Part shown: positions 27,486 to 35,814 of the stretch, one piece after another | Layout: each line of letters starts with the position of its first letter | How positions within the stretch are numbered: position 1 is the first letter of the stretch | Source: Bosea sp. 685 | GTDB lineage: Bacteria; Pseudomonadota; Alphaproteobacteria; Rhizobiales; Beijerinckiaceae | Reading direction: 5' to 3' | NCBI RefSeq assembly: GCF_031884435.1 | Contig: NZ_CP134779.1 | Coordinates: 868,001 to 932,000, forward strand | DNA length: 64,000 nucleotides | Notes under the pieces: generated by a model | Databases searched by the model: none | The model's input: only the letters and a program-made list of their open reading frames with translations | What the model was told of the DNA's origin: nothing | Translations under genes and position numbers: made by a program

Positions 27486-28096
27486 GACGCGGCTATCTCG
27501 GTCATGGCATTCGCGATTGTTGTGATGCGGGCGACGGGCCTGAGCGCGGCGATGGCTTCTGCATGCATCGCCTCGGTCGGGGCGGCGCAGCCATCTTCCA
27601 GCACGGTCACGTCGATGTCGCGGACATGGGCGTCGCGTACCGTCGAGGCGACGCCGCCATTGGTGACGATGCCGCAGACGATCAGCTGTTCGATGGCGAG
27701 TTTGCGCAACAGCCATTCCAGCCTGGTCTGGTAGAAGGCGGAATAGGCGATCTTCTCGACCGCGATATCGATGGGCTGCAGGGTGTCCACCACCTGGTGG
27801 CCCCAGCCGCCGGGTAGGAAATCGCCCTTGCGCAGGAAGGGCCGCATCTGCAGCAGATGCGGCGAGATCAGCGGCTCGCCGCCGCGCCCCGGCACCAGGG
27901 TGAACTGGGTCGCGGCGACGAGCCCGCCCTTGGCGCGGATGAGGTCGGCCAGCGGTTTGAGCTTGACCGGCAGCGCCTGTGCCTGCGGGGAGGCGGCGTT
28001 GCCGCGGGCATAGGCGCCGTCGGGGTGGATGAAGTCGTTCTGCAGATCGACGATCAGCAAGGCGGTGTGGGCGAGGGAGGTGATGGAAGCCGCCAT
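27482..28096 (-). CDS. Isochorismatase-fold protein lacking the usual nucleophilic Cys
   Basis: A 204-residue isochorismatase/cysteine-hydrolase family protein. The catalytic Asp17 (LLIVDLQNDF) and the Lys in EKIAYSAFYQTRL are present, but the motif that normally reads T-N-x-C-V reads VTNGGVASTVRDA, with Gly148 at the nucleophile position. True isochorismatases such as PhzD and EntB also have Gly there and use acid/base chemistry on a vinyl ether, whereas nicotinamidases and N-carbamoylsarcosine amidases need the Cys. A plain amidase role is therefore doubtful. It follows hyuA by 3 nt and overlaps the flavoprotein gene, so it belongs to the same transcript. Confidence 0.85.
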   Translation of the reverse strand: MAASITSLAHTALLIVDLQNDFIHPDGAYARGNAASPQAQALPVKLKPLADLIRAKGGLVAATQFTLVPGRGGEPLISPHLLQMRPFLRKGDFLPGGWGHQVVDTLQPIDIAVEKIAYSAFYQTRLEWLLRKLAIEQLIVCGIVTNGGVASTVRDAHVRDIDVTVLEDGCAAPTEAMHAEAIAALRPVARITTIANAMTEIAAS

Positions 28097-28099
28097 GGC

Positions 28100-30328
28100 T
28101 CAGCTCCTGAGAATCACGAGGTTGCCCAGCGCATCGACCTCTGCCGTCAGGCCGGAATCGAGCAGGATCGTGGCGTCGGATTGCTCAAGCATCGCCGGTC
28201 CCTCGATCTTGGCGCCGACCGGCAGATCGAGCCGCGACCAGATCGCCGTCTCGCGCCACTCGCCGTCGAGATAGACTTGGCGGCTGCCGCGCCGCGCTGC
28301 GTCCAATGTTGCACCAGTGGCCGGCGCCAGCGCCGTCAGGTCGAAGGCTGGGCGGCGGCCGATCGCGGCCGTGCGCAGCGTGACGATGCGAACGGGGATG
28401 CCGGGCAAGAGGCGGCTGAAGGCAGCGCCATAGGCCTTGTCGAAGGCCTCGCGGATGATGGCGCTGGTCACGCCGGTGGTGAAAGAGGGCGCGGGAGCCC
28501 CTCCCCCTGGTGGGGAGGGGTTGGAGTGGGGGGCGGGCGACTGGGTGGGCGGTTTTGAATCGCTGGCCGCGGCCGGAGCGCTGTTCGCGGCAAGGATGAG
28601 CCCGGGCTTTTCGCCACCCACCCCCGGCCCCTCCCCACCAGGGGGAGGGGAGTCGCGAAGCATCACCGGCAGGGGCACTGCGACCGTGTGGGTCTGCCCG
28701 AGATAATGCATGTCGAGTTCGTAGAGCACGTCGATGCGCTCGACGCTCAAACCGGCATCGCTGACGATCGCATGGGCTTCTGCGCCTGCCTCGACCATGC
28801 GAGCGTCGAGGGCGGCAGCATCGAGACCGTCGAGCATCAAATTCACCGTCTGCACGCCGTCATGGCGGATATCGGCGATGACGCAGCCGAGCGCCGAGGT
28901 GACGCCCGGAAAGCGTGGCACCAGCGCGCCGCGCAGGCCGACCTCCTTGATCAGCGCGCCGGCATGGAGTGCACCGCCGCCGCCGAAGGGCATGGCCAGG
29001 AATTTTGCCGGATCATGGCCGCGCTCGATCGAGACCAGCCGGATCGCGCCGGCCATGCGGGCATTCGCGATCTTCACGATCGCTTCCGCCGCCGTCATCA
29101 CGTCGAGGCCGAGCGGCTCGGCGATCTTGAGGCGGATCGCCTCGCGCGCGGCCTCGACATCCAGGCTCTGCAAGGTGCCGAGCGGCTTCGAGCCGTCGAT
29201 GCGGCCGAGCACGAGATTGGCGTCGGTCAGGGTCGGGCGGTCATTGCCCCCGCCATAGCAGACCGGGCCGGGCCGGGAGCCGGCACTTTCCGGCCCCACT
29301 TCGAGCAGGCCGCCGGCATCGACGCGAGCGATCGAGCCGCCGCCGGCGCCGATGGTGGTGATCTCGATCATCGGCGTGCGGATCACCATGCCGAAATCGA
29401 TCGTGCTCTGGGCGGCGAGCGCCGCCTCCCCGCCCGCGATGAGCGAGACGTCGAAAGAGGTGCCGCCGAGATCACCGGTAATAACATCGGGAAAGCCGGC
29501 GGCGCGGGCGATCGCAGCGGCGGCGATGACACCCGCCGCCGGCCCCGACAGCGCGGTACGGACGGGGAGCTTGCGGGCGGTGGCTGTCGACATCACGCCG
29601 CCATTGCTCTGGACGATGTGAAAGCGACCGGTGAAACCATCCTGCGCCAGCGCATCCTCCAGCCGGCCGAGATAGGAGCCGACCAAAGGCTGCAAGGTGG
29701 CGTTGAGCGCGGTCGTCGAGGCGCGTTCGAATTCGCGGATCTCGGGCAGGATCGCGCTGGAGCAGGCGAGGTGCTCGTTCGGCCAGACCGAGCGTGCGGC
29801 CTCCAGCGCGGCGCGTTCATTGGCGGGATTGGCGTAGGCGTTGATGAAGATGATCGCCAGCGCCTCGCAGCCTTGGCTCGCGAGTGTCTGGGCAGCCTCG
29901 CGCACCGCGTCGAGATTGACAGCCGTGCGGATCGTGCCGTCGGCAAGCGTCCGCTCGGGCACCTCCAGCCGGTTCTCGCGGCTGGCGGCGGGCGTGAAAT
30001 CGCCCCACAGTCCCCAGGTCTGGCGGCGGTCACGCCGGCGCATTTCGAGTGCATCGCGGAAGCCCGGCGTGGTGATGACGCCGACCTTGGCGCCCTTGCG
30101 CTCGAGCAGGGCATTGGTGCCGACGGTGGTGCCGTGGACGATCGAGGCGAGGCCGGAGACGGGGCCGAAGGTCGTCAGGCCGGCGATGAAGCCCTTGGCC
30201 TCGTCGCCACGCTGCGACGGAACTTTCGCGACGCGGAAGCGCTTTTCCGCCTCGTCGAACCAGAACAGATCGGTGAAGGTGCCGCCGACATCGACGCCGA
30301 CGACGGCTTTGGGCGAGGGGGAGATCAT
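28100..30328 (-). CDS. hyuA: Hydantoinase/oxoprolinase HyuA-type subunit with in-frame palindromic insertion
   Basis: A 742-residue ATP-dependent hydantoinase A-type subunit. ASKHA-fold landmarks are VVGVDVGGTFTDLFWFDEAE, SIVHGTTVGTNALLERKG, LSGPAAGVIAAAAIARAAG and DLGGTSFDVSLIAGG. With HyuB it would open a cyclic amide (hydantoin, 5-oxoproline, lactam or imide) using ATP; acetophenone carboxylase is a remoter relative. Residues about 558-612 are low-complexity, Pro/Gly/Ser-rich and encoded by a REPIN-like element (28498-28650); homology to the family resumes at GVTSAIIREAFDKAYG, so the reading frame survives. Its start overlaps the hyuB stop. Confidence 0.9.
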   Translation of the reverse strand: MISPSPKAVVGVDVGGTFTDLFWFDEAEKRFRVAKVPSQRGDEAKGFIAGLTTFGPVSGLASIVHGTTVGTNALLERKGAKVGVITTPGFRDALEMRRRDRRQTWGLWGDFTPAASRENRLEVPERTLADGTIRTAVNLDAVREAAQTLASQGCEALAIIFINAYANPANERAALEAARSVWPNEHLACSSAILPEIREFERASTTALNATLQPLVGSYLGRLEDALAQDGFTGRFHIVQSNGGVMSTATARKLPVRTALSGPAAGVIAAAAIARAAGFPDVITGDLGGTSFDVSLIAGGEAALAAQSTIDFGMVIRTPMIEITTIGAGGGSIARVDAGGLLEVGPESAGSRPGPVCYGGGNDRPTLTDANLVLGRIDGSKPLGTLQSLDVEAAREAIRLKIAEPLGLDVMTAAEAIVKIANARMAGAIRLVSIERGHDPAKFLAMPFGGGGALHAGALIKEVGLRGALVPRFPGVTSALGCVIADIRHDGVQTVNLMLDGLDAAALDARMVEAGAEAHAIVSDAGLSVERIDVLYELDMHYLGQTHTVAVPLPVMLRDSPPPGGEGPGVGGEKPGLILAANSAPAAASDSKPPTQSPAPHSNPSPPGGGAPAPSFTTGVTSAIIREAFDKAYGAAFSRLLPGIPVRIVTLRTAAIGRRPAFDLTALAPATGATLDAARRGSRQVYLDGEWRETAIWSRLDLPVGAKIEGPAMLEQSDATILLDSGLTAEVDALGNLVILRS
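28498..28650 (-). repeat. REPIN-like inverted pair of palindromes inside hyuA
   Basis: Two 23-bp units at 28498-28520 and 28628-28650 are exact reverse complements of each other, and each is itself a hairpin of the CCCCTCCCC-loop-GGGGAGGGG type. The whole element is 153 bp, a multiple of three, and keeps hyuA open. A similar single hairpin lies at 37850-37878. Confidence 0.85.
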
Positions 30329-32019
30329 CGGGTGGCCTCCAAATCCACGCCATACTGGGCTTGCGCGGCTTCGGCACTCACATATCCGTTCGCCACATCG
30401 CGCCGCACTGCGGCTGCATCGCGCTCCCTTGGCTCGCCATAGCCGCCACCACCTGGGCTTTCGAGCCGGACGCGCTGGCCTTTGGCTATATGGATGTCGG
30501 TGATCTTGGTGATGAGCGGCGGCGATGTCGGGCCGTCCGGGCCGTCATAGACGAAGCGGTTCATCGCGGCGGGCCCGCCGCCGGCGACGCCGAAGGGCGG
30601 GAACTTGCCGCGCTCGCCGAGCAGGAAGACGTCCGCGCCCGATTGCGCCAGCGCCTCGATCTCGTAGATCGCGCCACAGCCGCCGCGATGACGGCCGGCT
30701 CCGCCGGAATCGGGCCTGAGCGCCCATTGCGTGAACATCACGGGATAGGCGGCCTCGAGGATTTCGGCCGGCGGGATCGTCGCGGTCGAGATCGGATTGT
30801 TGCCATGGTTGAGGCCGTCGCCTTCGGGATTGCCGCCCAAGCCCCCGCCGAAGAAGGAGAACATCACGAAGCGCGAGCCGTCGTCGCGATGTCCTGCCAG
30901 CGAGAGCGCGTTGATCGTGGCATAGGGCGAGCCGTTGGCGCGCTCGGGCGCGATCTGGGCGAAGACGCCGAAGACGGTGTCGATGACGCGCAGGATCGTC
31001 TCGGTATAGCCGCCGACGGGCTTGGGCGCCTTGACGCCGAGCAGGGTACTGGCGGGGATGATGAAGCTGATCGGCTTCAGCACGCCGGCATTGGCCGGGA
31101 CATGCGGGAAGATATGCTTCAGCGCGACATAGCAGCAGGCGACCGCCGTGGAATAGGCGATGTTGAGCGGGCCCTGGCAGGGTGGGGCCGAGCGCGAGAA
31201 ATCGAGCGTCATCAGGTCGCCCGCGATCGTCAGGTCGAGCGCGATCCTGAGCGGGGTGTCGGTGATGCCGTCATTATCGAGGAAATCGTCGAAGGAATAG
31301 CGGCCGTCCGGGAGGCTTGCGATCTCGGCGCGCATCAGCGCCTCGGCGCGGGCGCTGAAGGCATCGAGCGCGGCGTCGACGGTGGCCACGCCATAGTCCG
31401 CCAAGAGCGCGTCGAGCCGCTGCTCGCCGAGATCGAGTGCGTTCAACTGGCCGTTGAGATCGCCCCAGTTCGATTGCGGCAGGCGTGAATTGGCGTTCAG
31501 GATCTCGACGATGTCGTGCTGGAACTCGCCCTTGCGCACGAGCTTCACCGGCGGGATGCGGAAGCCCTCCTGAAAGCTTTCCGTCGCCTTGGCGTTGAAA
31601 TTGCCCGGCACATTGCCGCCGACATCGAGCCAGTGGCCGACCGAGGCCAGCCAGCAGAACAGTTTGCCGTCGCGGAAGATCGGCCGCACCAGGCGCATGT
31701 CGTTGAGATGCGTGCCGCCCTCATAGGGGTCGTTGAAGAGCCAGGTGTCGCCGGGGTCGTTGACGGCACCGGCTTCGACGCGGTCGATCACGGCCTTCAC
31801 CGCGAAGGCCATGGCGCCGACGAAGATCGGCAGGCCGGACGTACCCTGCACCAGGGTCGCGCCGGTCGTGGCGTGGTAGAGGCCGTGGCAGGCATCGTGC
31901 GCCTCGGCGATGATCGGGTTGAAGGCGGAGCGGTAGAGCGTCGCGTCCATCTCGTTGGCGATCTGCTCCAGCCGGCCCTTCAGCACGGCGAGCGTGACGG
32001 GATCAAGCGTCATGGTCAT
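30325..32019 (-). CDS. hyuB: Hydantoinase/oxoprolinase HyuB-type subunit
   Basis: A 564-residue hydantoinase B/oxoprolinase family subunit. Recognisable segments are EQIANEMDATLYRSAFNPII near the N-terminus, NDPYEGGTHLNDMRLVRPIF, VACCYVALKHIFPHVPANAG and, near the C-terminus, LRPDSGGAGRHRGGCGAIYE. It forms the complex with HyuA that hydrolyses cyclic amides. It overlaps hyuA and the lyase gene by 4 nt on each side (ATGA), so the three are translationally coupled. The natural substrate is not predictable from sequence. Confidence 0.92.
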   Translation of the reverse strand: MTMTLDPVTLAVLKGRLEQIANEMDATLYRSAFNPIIAEAHDACHGLYHATTGATLVQGTSGLPIFVGAMAFAVKAVIDRVEAGAVNDPGDTWLFNDPYEGGTHLNDMRLVRPIFRDGKLFCWLASVGHWLDVGGNVPGNFNAKATESFQEGFRIPPVKLVRKGEFQHDIVEILNANSRLPQSNWGDLNGQLNALDLGEQRLDALLADYGVATVDAALDAFSARAEALMRAEIASLPDGRYSFDDFLDNDGITDTPLRIALDLTIAGDLMTLDFSRSAPPCQGPLNIAYSTAVACCYVALKHIFPHVPANAGVLKPISFIIPASTLLGVKAPKPVGGYTETILRVIDTVFGVFAQIAPERANGSPYATINALSLAGHRDDGSRFVMFSFFGGGLGGNPEGDGLNHGNNPISTATIPPAEILEAAYPVMFTQWALRPDSGGAGRHRGGCGAIYEIEALAQSGADVFLLGERGKFPPFGVAGGGPAAMNRFVYDGPDGPTSPPLITKITDIHIAKGQRVRLESPGGGGYGEPRERDAAAVRRDVANGYVSAEAAQAQYGVDLEATR

Positions 32020-32918
32020 GCCTGCTTGCTCTTTTCGGCCGCCGCGATGATCTGCTCGGCTTCATAGCTCCGGCCGGCCGCGATCATCTGCGGCGTGCCG
32101 ATCACGGCGTTGAGCTGGTCGAAATCGAACATCTGGTCGCGGAAGGCATCGGTCGAGCCGTCGCGCTTCAGCGTGCCGTAGAAATCCTGGGCAGCGCGGG
32201 CGAGCGCCCGCACGATGCCGCCGGGGAAGATGACGAGCGAGAAGCCAAGCGCCTCCAACTCCTTTGCCGATTTGATCGGCGTGCGCCCGCCCTCGACCAT
32301 ATTGGCCATCAGCGGAGCCAGGCCCTTCAGCTCGGCGGTGACGCGGCCAAGCTCGTTGGCGGAGCCTGGCGCCTCGACGAAGAGCATGTCCGCGCCAGCC
32401 TGGGCGTAGAGATGGGCGCGTTCGAGGGCGGCTTCGAAGCCCTCCACCGCGATGGCGTCGGTGCGGGCGATGACGAGCGTCTCCTGCGAGGCGCGGGCAT
32501 CGACGGCGGCCTTGATCTTGCCGACCATCTCGGCAGCCGGGATCACGCTCTTGTCGGCGAGGTGGCCGCAGCGCTTGGGAAAGCTCTGGTCCTCGATCTG
32601 CAGGGCATTGGCGCCGGCGCGCTCGAACAGGCGCATGGTGCGCTGCATGTTGAGCGCATTGCCATAGCCGGTATCGGCATCGACGATCAGCGGCGTCGCG
32701 ATGCGGTCGCGGATCATGGTGATGGTATCAGTGACCTCTGCCATCGAGACCAGGCCGATATCGGGTCGACCGAGGCGGGTATAGGCGATCGAGGCGCCCG
32801 AAACATAAAGCGCCTCGAAGCCGGCTGCCTCAGCCAGCGAGGCGGTCAGTGCGTCGTAGACGCCCGGCGCCAGCACGATCTTCGCCTGAGCGAAGCGCGC
32901 CTTGAGGGAGAGGGTCAT
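32016..32918 (-). CDS. ICL/PEP-mutase family C-C lyase (methylisocitrate or dimethylmalate lyase-like)
   Basis: A 300-residue TIM-barrel protein of the isocitrate lyase/PEP mutase superfamily. The Mg-binding motif is TPLIVDADTGYGNALNMQ, then NALQIEDQSFPKRCGHL: the KRCGH signature with its catalytic Cys marks lyases (methylisocitrate, dimethylmalate) rather than PEP mutase. The N-terminal segment YVSGASIAYTRLGRPDIGL is in the expected place. Such enzymes cleave a substituted malate or isocitrate into pyruvate, glyoxylate or oxalate plus a carboxylic acid. In this cluster it may act after a LeuCD-type hydratase. Substrate unknown. Confidence 0.88.
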   Translation of the reverse strand: MTLSLKARFAQAKIVLAPGVYDALTASLAEAAGFEALYVSGASIAYTRLGRPDIGLVSMAEVTDTITMIRDRIATPLIVDADTGYGNALNMQRTMRLFERAGANALQIEDQSFPKRCGHLADKSVIPAAEMVGKIKAAVDARASQETLVIARTDAIAVEGFEAALERAHLYAQAGADMLFVEAPGSANELGRVTAELKGLAPLMANMVEGGRTPIKSAKELEALGFSLVIFPGGIVRALARAAQDFYGTLKRDGSTDAFRDQMFDFDQLNAVIGTPQMIAAGRSYEAEQIIAAAEKSKQA

Positions 32919-34357
32919 GATTGGGGTCCGTTTGGGGTAGCGGGCGTGGCTGCGAGCAGGGCGTTCAGCGCGTCGAGTGTCGCGGCCTGCGGCAGGGCGT
33001 CGATTTGGGCGAGGATCGCTGCGGCATGAGCCTCTCCCCAGACCGGGCCGGCGAGATCGAAGAATTTCTCGCGGATCTCGGCTTCGCTATAGGGATCCTC
33101 AGTGTCGCCGCGGTTGGTCAGCGCTTCCGCTTCCAGCACACGGCCATCGGTCAGGGTGATCGTGACCTTGGCCGGGCGCAGCGCCGGCAGCCTGGCGGTT
33201 GCGGCCTCGTCCTCGCGGACGAAGACGCGGCGGGCGAGGTCGCGGGTGACGGGTTCGAGCCGCGCCGGTTCGCGGAAGGCCTCGACGGTCGCTGCGCCGT
33301 GGACGATCGTGGTCGCGATCGAGAAGGGCAGCGAGAATTTCGCCGCCAGCATGTTGTGCGGCTCCTGGCCGGCGAGCTGCGCCGCCCAGATATAGGTGCC
33401 GACATCGATGCGGGCGATCTGCTCCGGGGCGATGCGGCCGCCCTCGCCGGCCACGATCCGGCTGAGCGCATCGAGCGCGCCGTGATTATAGCGGCAGCAG
33501 GCGTGGCGCTTGAAATAGTTGCGCGCGATCTCCCAGCGCTGCCCCAGCGCCTCGACCATCACGTCAGGCTGCCAATGATCGGCGATGACCGAACCATAGA
33601 CGGTGCCCAACCCATCGGCCTCGCCGGTGAAGCCCGAGGCGACGAGACCATCGACCATCAGGCCGATCTGGTTGGAGAAGCCCGCGAATGTATTGCGGAC
33701 CGTGCCGCCCTCCAGCATCGTCCGGCGGCTGGTGGTGAGGCCGAGCGAGGAGGCGACGTTGATCGTCTCGATCATCGCGGCGGTGTCGCGCTTGTGCAGC
33801 CAGGCGATGGCGACGGCAGCACCGACCGTGCCCCAGGTGCCGTGCGGATGCATGGTGATGCGCAGTTTTGAGGCGATGCCGATTCGGGCGCCGATCTCGT
33901 AGCCGAGCGCGATGGCGGTGATCACATCCTTGCCGCTCGCCTTGGCTTGCATGGCCGCTGCGAGCACGGCGGGCACGACATGGATGCCGGGATGGCCGCG
34001 GGCGAACTGGTTGCCCTCGTCGAGCTCCAGCATCGTGCCGGCCGTGCCGTTGAGAAAAGCGGCGAGGCTCGGCGTCGCCTTGCGGCCGCTGCCGATGATG
34101 GCCGCGCCCGAGACGTCGTCGGCGGGCGCGAGGCGGCCGGAGAGCGCGATCGTCTCCGGCTCCTGCGCACCGGCGGCGATGGCGGCGACCGAGTCGGCAA
34201 TGACCTGAACGGTGCGCGAAACGACCTCGGGTGGCAGCTGCTCGAAGCGCAGATTGGCGCAGAAGGTGGCGAGCTCGCTAAGCCAGCCCGGCGTGGCGGG
34301 GCGCTGCATCACGGGTTCGGCGCGGGGCTGGGCGCTGACGGCGGCGTTTGCGTTCAT
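32915..34357 (-). CDS. MmgE/PrpD family protein
   Basis: A 480-residue MmgE/PrpD-fold protein. Family segments seen are LDEGNQFARGHPGIHVVPAV, RITMHPHGTWGTVGAAVAIA and KRHACCRYNHGALDALSRIV. Characterised members are 2-methylcitrate dehydratase, cis-aconitate decarboxylase and iminodisuccinate epimerase, all acting on small di- or tricarboxylates. It overlaps the lyase gene by 4 nt and starts 7 nt after livF. Beside a methylisocitrate lyase-like protein it suggests dehydration or isomerisation of a branched diacid, but no methylcitrate synthase gene is present. Confidence 0.88.
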   Translation of the reverse strand: MNANAAVSAQPRAEPVMQRPATPGWLSELATFCANLRFEQLPPEVVSRTVQVIADSVAAIAAGAQEPETIALSGRLAPADDVSGAAIIGSGRKATPSLAAFLNGTAGTMLELDEGNQFARGHPGIHVVPAVLAAAMQAKASGKDVITAIALGYEIGARIGIASKLRITMHPHGTWGTVGAAVAIAWLHKRDTAAMIETINVASSLGLTTSRRTMLEGGTVRNTFAGFSNQIGLMVDGLVASGFTGEADGLGTVYGSVIADHWQPDVMVEALGQRWEIARNYFKRHACCRYNHGALDALSRIVAGEGGRIAPEQIARIDVGTYIWAAQLAGQEPHNMLAAKFSLPFSIATTIVHGAATVEAFREPARLEPVTRDLARRVFVREDEAATARLPALRPAKVTITLTDGRVLEAEALTNRGDTEDPYSEAEIREKFFDLAGPVWGEAHAAAILAQIDALPQAATLDALNALLAATPATPNGPQS

Positions 34358-34364
34358 GACGGCC

Positions 34365-35066
34365 TCACAATCCGAGATAGGCGTGTTTCAGGGCCGGGTC
34401 GGCGGCGATCCGGCTTGAGGGACCTTCGACGACGATGCGGCCGTTTTCGAGCACATAGGCGCGGGCGGCGAGTCCGAGCGACTGCACGACATTCTGCTCG
34501 ACGAGCAGCACGGCGAGACCTTCGCCGGCGATGCGGGCGATCAGTGCAAACATCTCCTCGACCAGGAGCGGCGAGAGGCCGAGCGACGGTTCGTCGAGGA
34601 TCAGGAGCTTCGGCTCGCCCATCAGCCCGCGCCCGATGGCGAGCATCTGCTGCTCGCCGCCCGATAGCGTGCCGGCGGCCTGGCCCATGCGTTCGCGCAG
34701 ACGCGGGAAGAGCTGGAACATGCGCTCCAGATTGGCCTCGCGCGCCGGCTTGCCGCGCCGGTAGCTGCCGAGCACGAGATTGTCGCGCACGCTCATATTG
34801 GGGAAGATCCGCCGGCCTTCCGGCACATGGATCAGCCCGGCGGCGACGATGGCCGAGGCCTTGAGGCCGGCGATCTCCTGACCCAGGAAGCGGATCGTGC
34901 CGGAGCGCGGCTTGATCAGGCCGGACAAGGCGCGGTTCAGCGTCGTCTTGCCGACGCCGTTGGCGCCGAGCACCGCGACGATCTCGCCGGGCTTTACCTC
35001 CAGGCCGATGCCGCGCAGCACGTCCGCGCCGCCATAGCCGGCGACCAGGTTCTCGACCTCAAGCAT
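34365..35066 (-). CDS. livF: Branched-chain amino acid-type ABC transporter ATPase LivF
   Basis: A 233-residue ABC ATPase of the LivF type. The Walker A motif is GANGVGKTTLNRAL, the signature is LSGGEQQMLAIGRGL, and Walker B is LLILDEPSLGLSP. It pairs with LivG to energise import through LivH/LivM at the inner membrane. It overlaps livG by 8 nt. The transporter family takes branched-chain amino acids but also amides, urea and aromatic acids; this one probably imports the substrate of the downstream catabolic genes. Confidence 0.93.
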   Translation of the reverse strand: MLEVENLVAGYGGADVLRGIGLEVKPGEIVAVLGANGVGKTTLNRALSGLIKPRSGTIRFLGQEIAGLKASAIVAAGLIHVPEGRRIFPNMSVRDNLVLGSYRRGKPAREANLERMFQLFPRLRERMGQAAGTLSGGEQQMLAIGRGLMGEPKLLILDEPSLGLSPLLVEEMFALIARIAGEGLAVLLVEQNVVQSLGLAARAYVLENGRIVVEGPSSRIAADPALKHAYLGL

Positions 35067-35814
35067 GGTTGGCTCCCATGCCCGCCGACCCCTGCAGCCG
35101 CTTCGCCGCGCCCTGGCCGAGATAGGCCTCGATCACGGCCGGATCGCCAGCGATCTCTTTGGGCGTTCCTTGCGCGATGATGCGGCCCTGGGCCAGCACA
35201 TGGATGTCTTCGCACAGGCTCATCACGGCCTGCATGACGTGCTCGACCATCAGGATGGTGACGCCCTGGTCGCGGATCTGGCGGATGACCGGGATCATGT
35301 CGCGGATTTCCGACGGGTTGAGCCCGGCCAGCACCTCGTCGAGCAGCAGAAGCTTGGGCTCCGTCGCCAGGGCGCGGGCCAGTTCGAGCCGCTTGCGGCC
35401 GGAAACCGTGAGTGAGGAGGCCGGCTGGTCCAGCATCGCGCTGAGACCAACGAGGCTTGCGACCTCGCGCGCCCGGCCTTGCGCCTCGGCGCGCGCCGGA
35501 TGGCGCAGATAGGCGCCGACAGCGATGTTCTCGACGACGCTGAGGCCGGCGAAGGGCTGGACGATCTGGAAGGTGCGGGCGATGCCGGCCTGGGCCCGCA
35601 GATGGGCGGGCTCGGCGGTGATGTCCTGACCGGCGAAGAGGATGCGGCCTTCGCTGGCCCGCTCGAACCCGGCGATGACGGCAAACAGGGTGGTCTTGCC
35701 GGCGCCGTTGGGGCCGATCAGCCCGGTGATCGAGCCGGCAGTGACCTTCAGGCTTGCGGCATTGACCGCGACGAGCCCGCCGAAGCGCTTGGTGATAGTC
35801 TCGACGGCGAGCAT
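35059..35814 (-). CDS. livG: Branched-chain amino acid-type ABC transporter ATPase LivG
   Basis: A 251-residue ABC ATPase of the LivG type with Walker A GPNGAGKTTLFAVIAG, signature-like LTVSGRKRLELARAL (the usual LSGG is VSGR) and Walker B LLLLDEVLAGLNPSE. Its ATG shares a base with the livM stop (TGATG). It is the second ATPase of the heterodimer with LivF. Confidence 0.93.
   Translation of the reverse strand: MLAVETITKRFGGLVAVNAASLKVTAGSITGLIGPNGAGKTTLFAVIAGFERASEGRILFAGQDITAEPAHLRAQAGIARTFQIVQPFAGLSVVENIAVGAYLRHPARAEAQGRAREVASLVGLSAMLDQPASSLTVSGRKRLELARALATEPKLLLLDEVLAGLNPSEIRDMIPVIRQIRDQGVTILMVEHVMQAVMSLCEDIHVLAQGRIIAQGTPKEIAGDPAVIEAYLGQGAAKRLQGSAGMGANHA

Noticed and set aside
26085..28096. 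Flavoprotein plus isochorismatase-fold protein as sarcosine oxidase and N-carbamoylsarcosine amidase of creatinine breakdown
   Set aside because: The flavoprotein belongs to the fumarate reductase type, not the DAO type, and the amidase nucleophile is missing; kept only as an alternative.
32016..32918. Phosphoenolpyruvate mutase (phosphonate synthesis)
   Set aside because: The KRCGH motif with the lyase cysteine is present, and no phosphonopyruvate decarboxylase is nearby.
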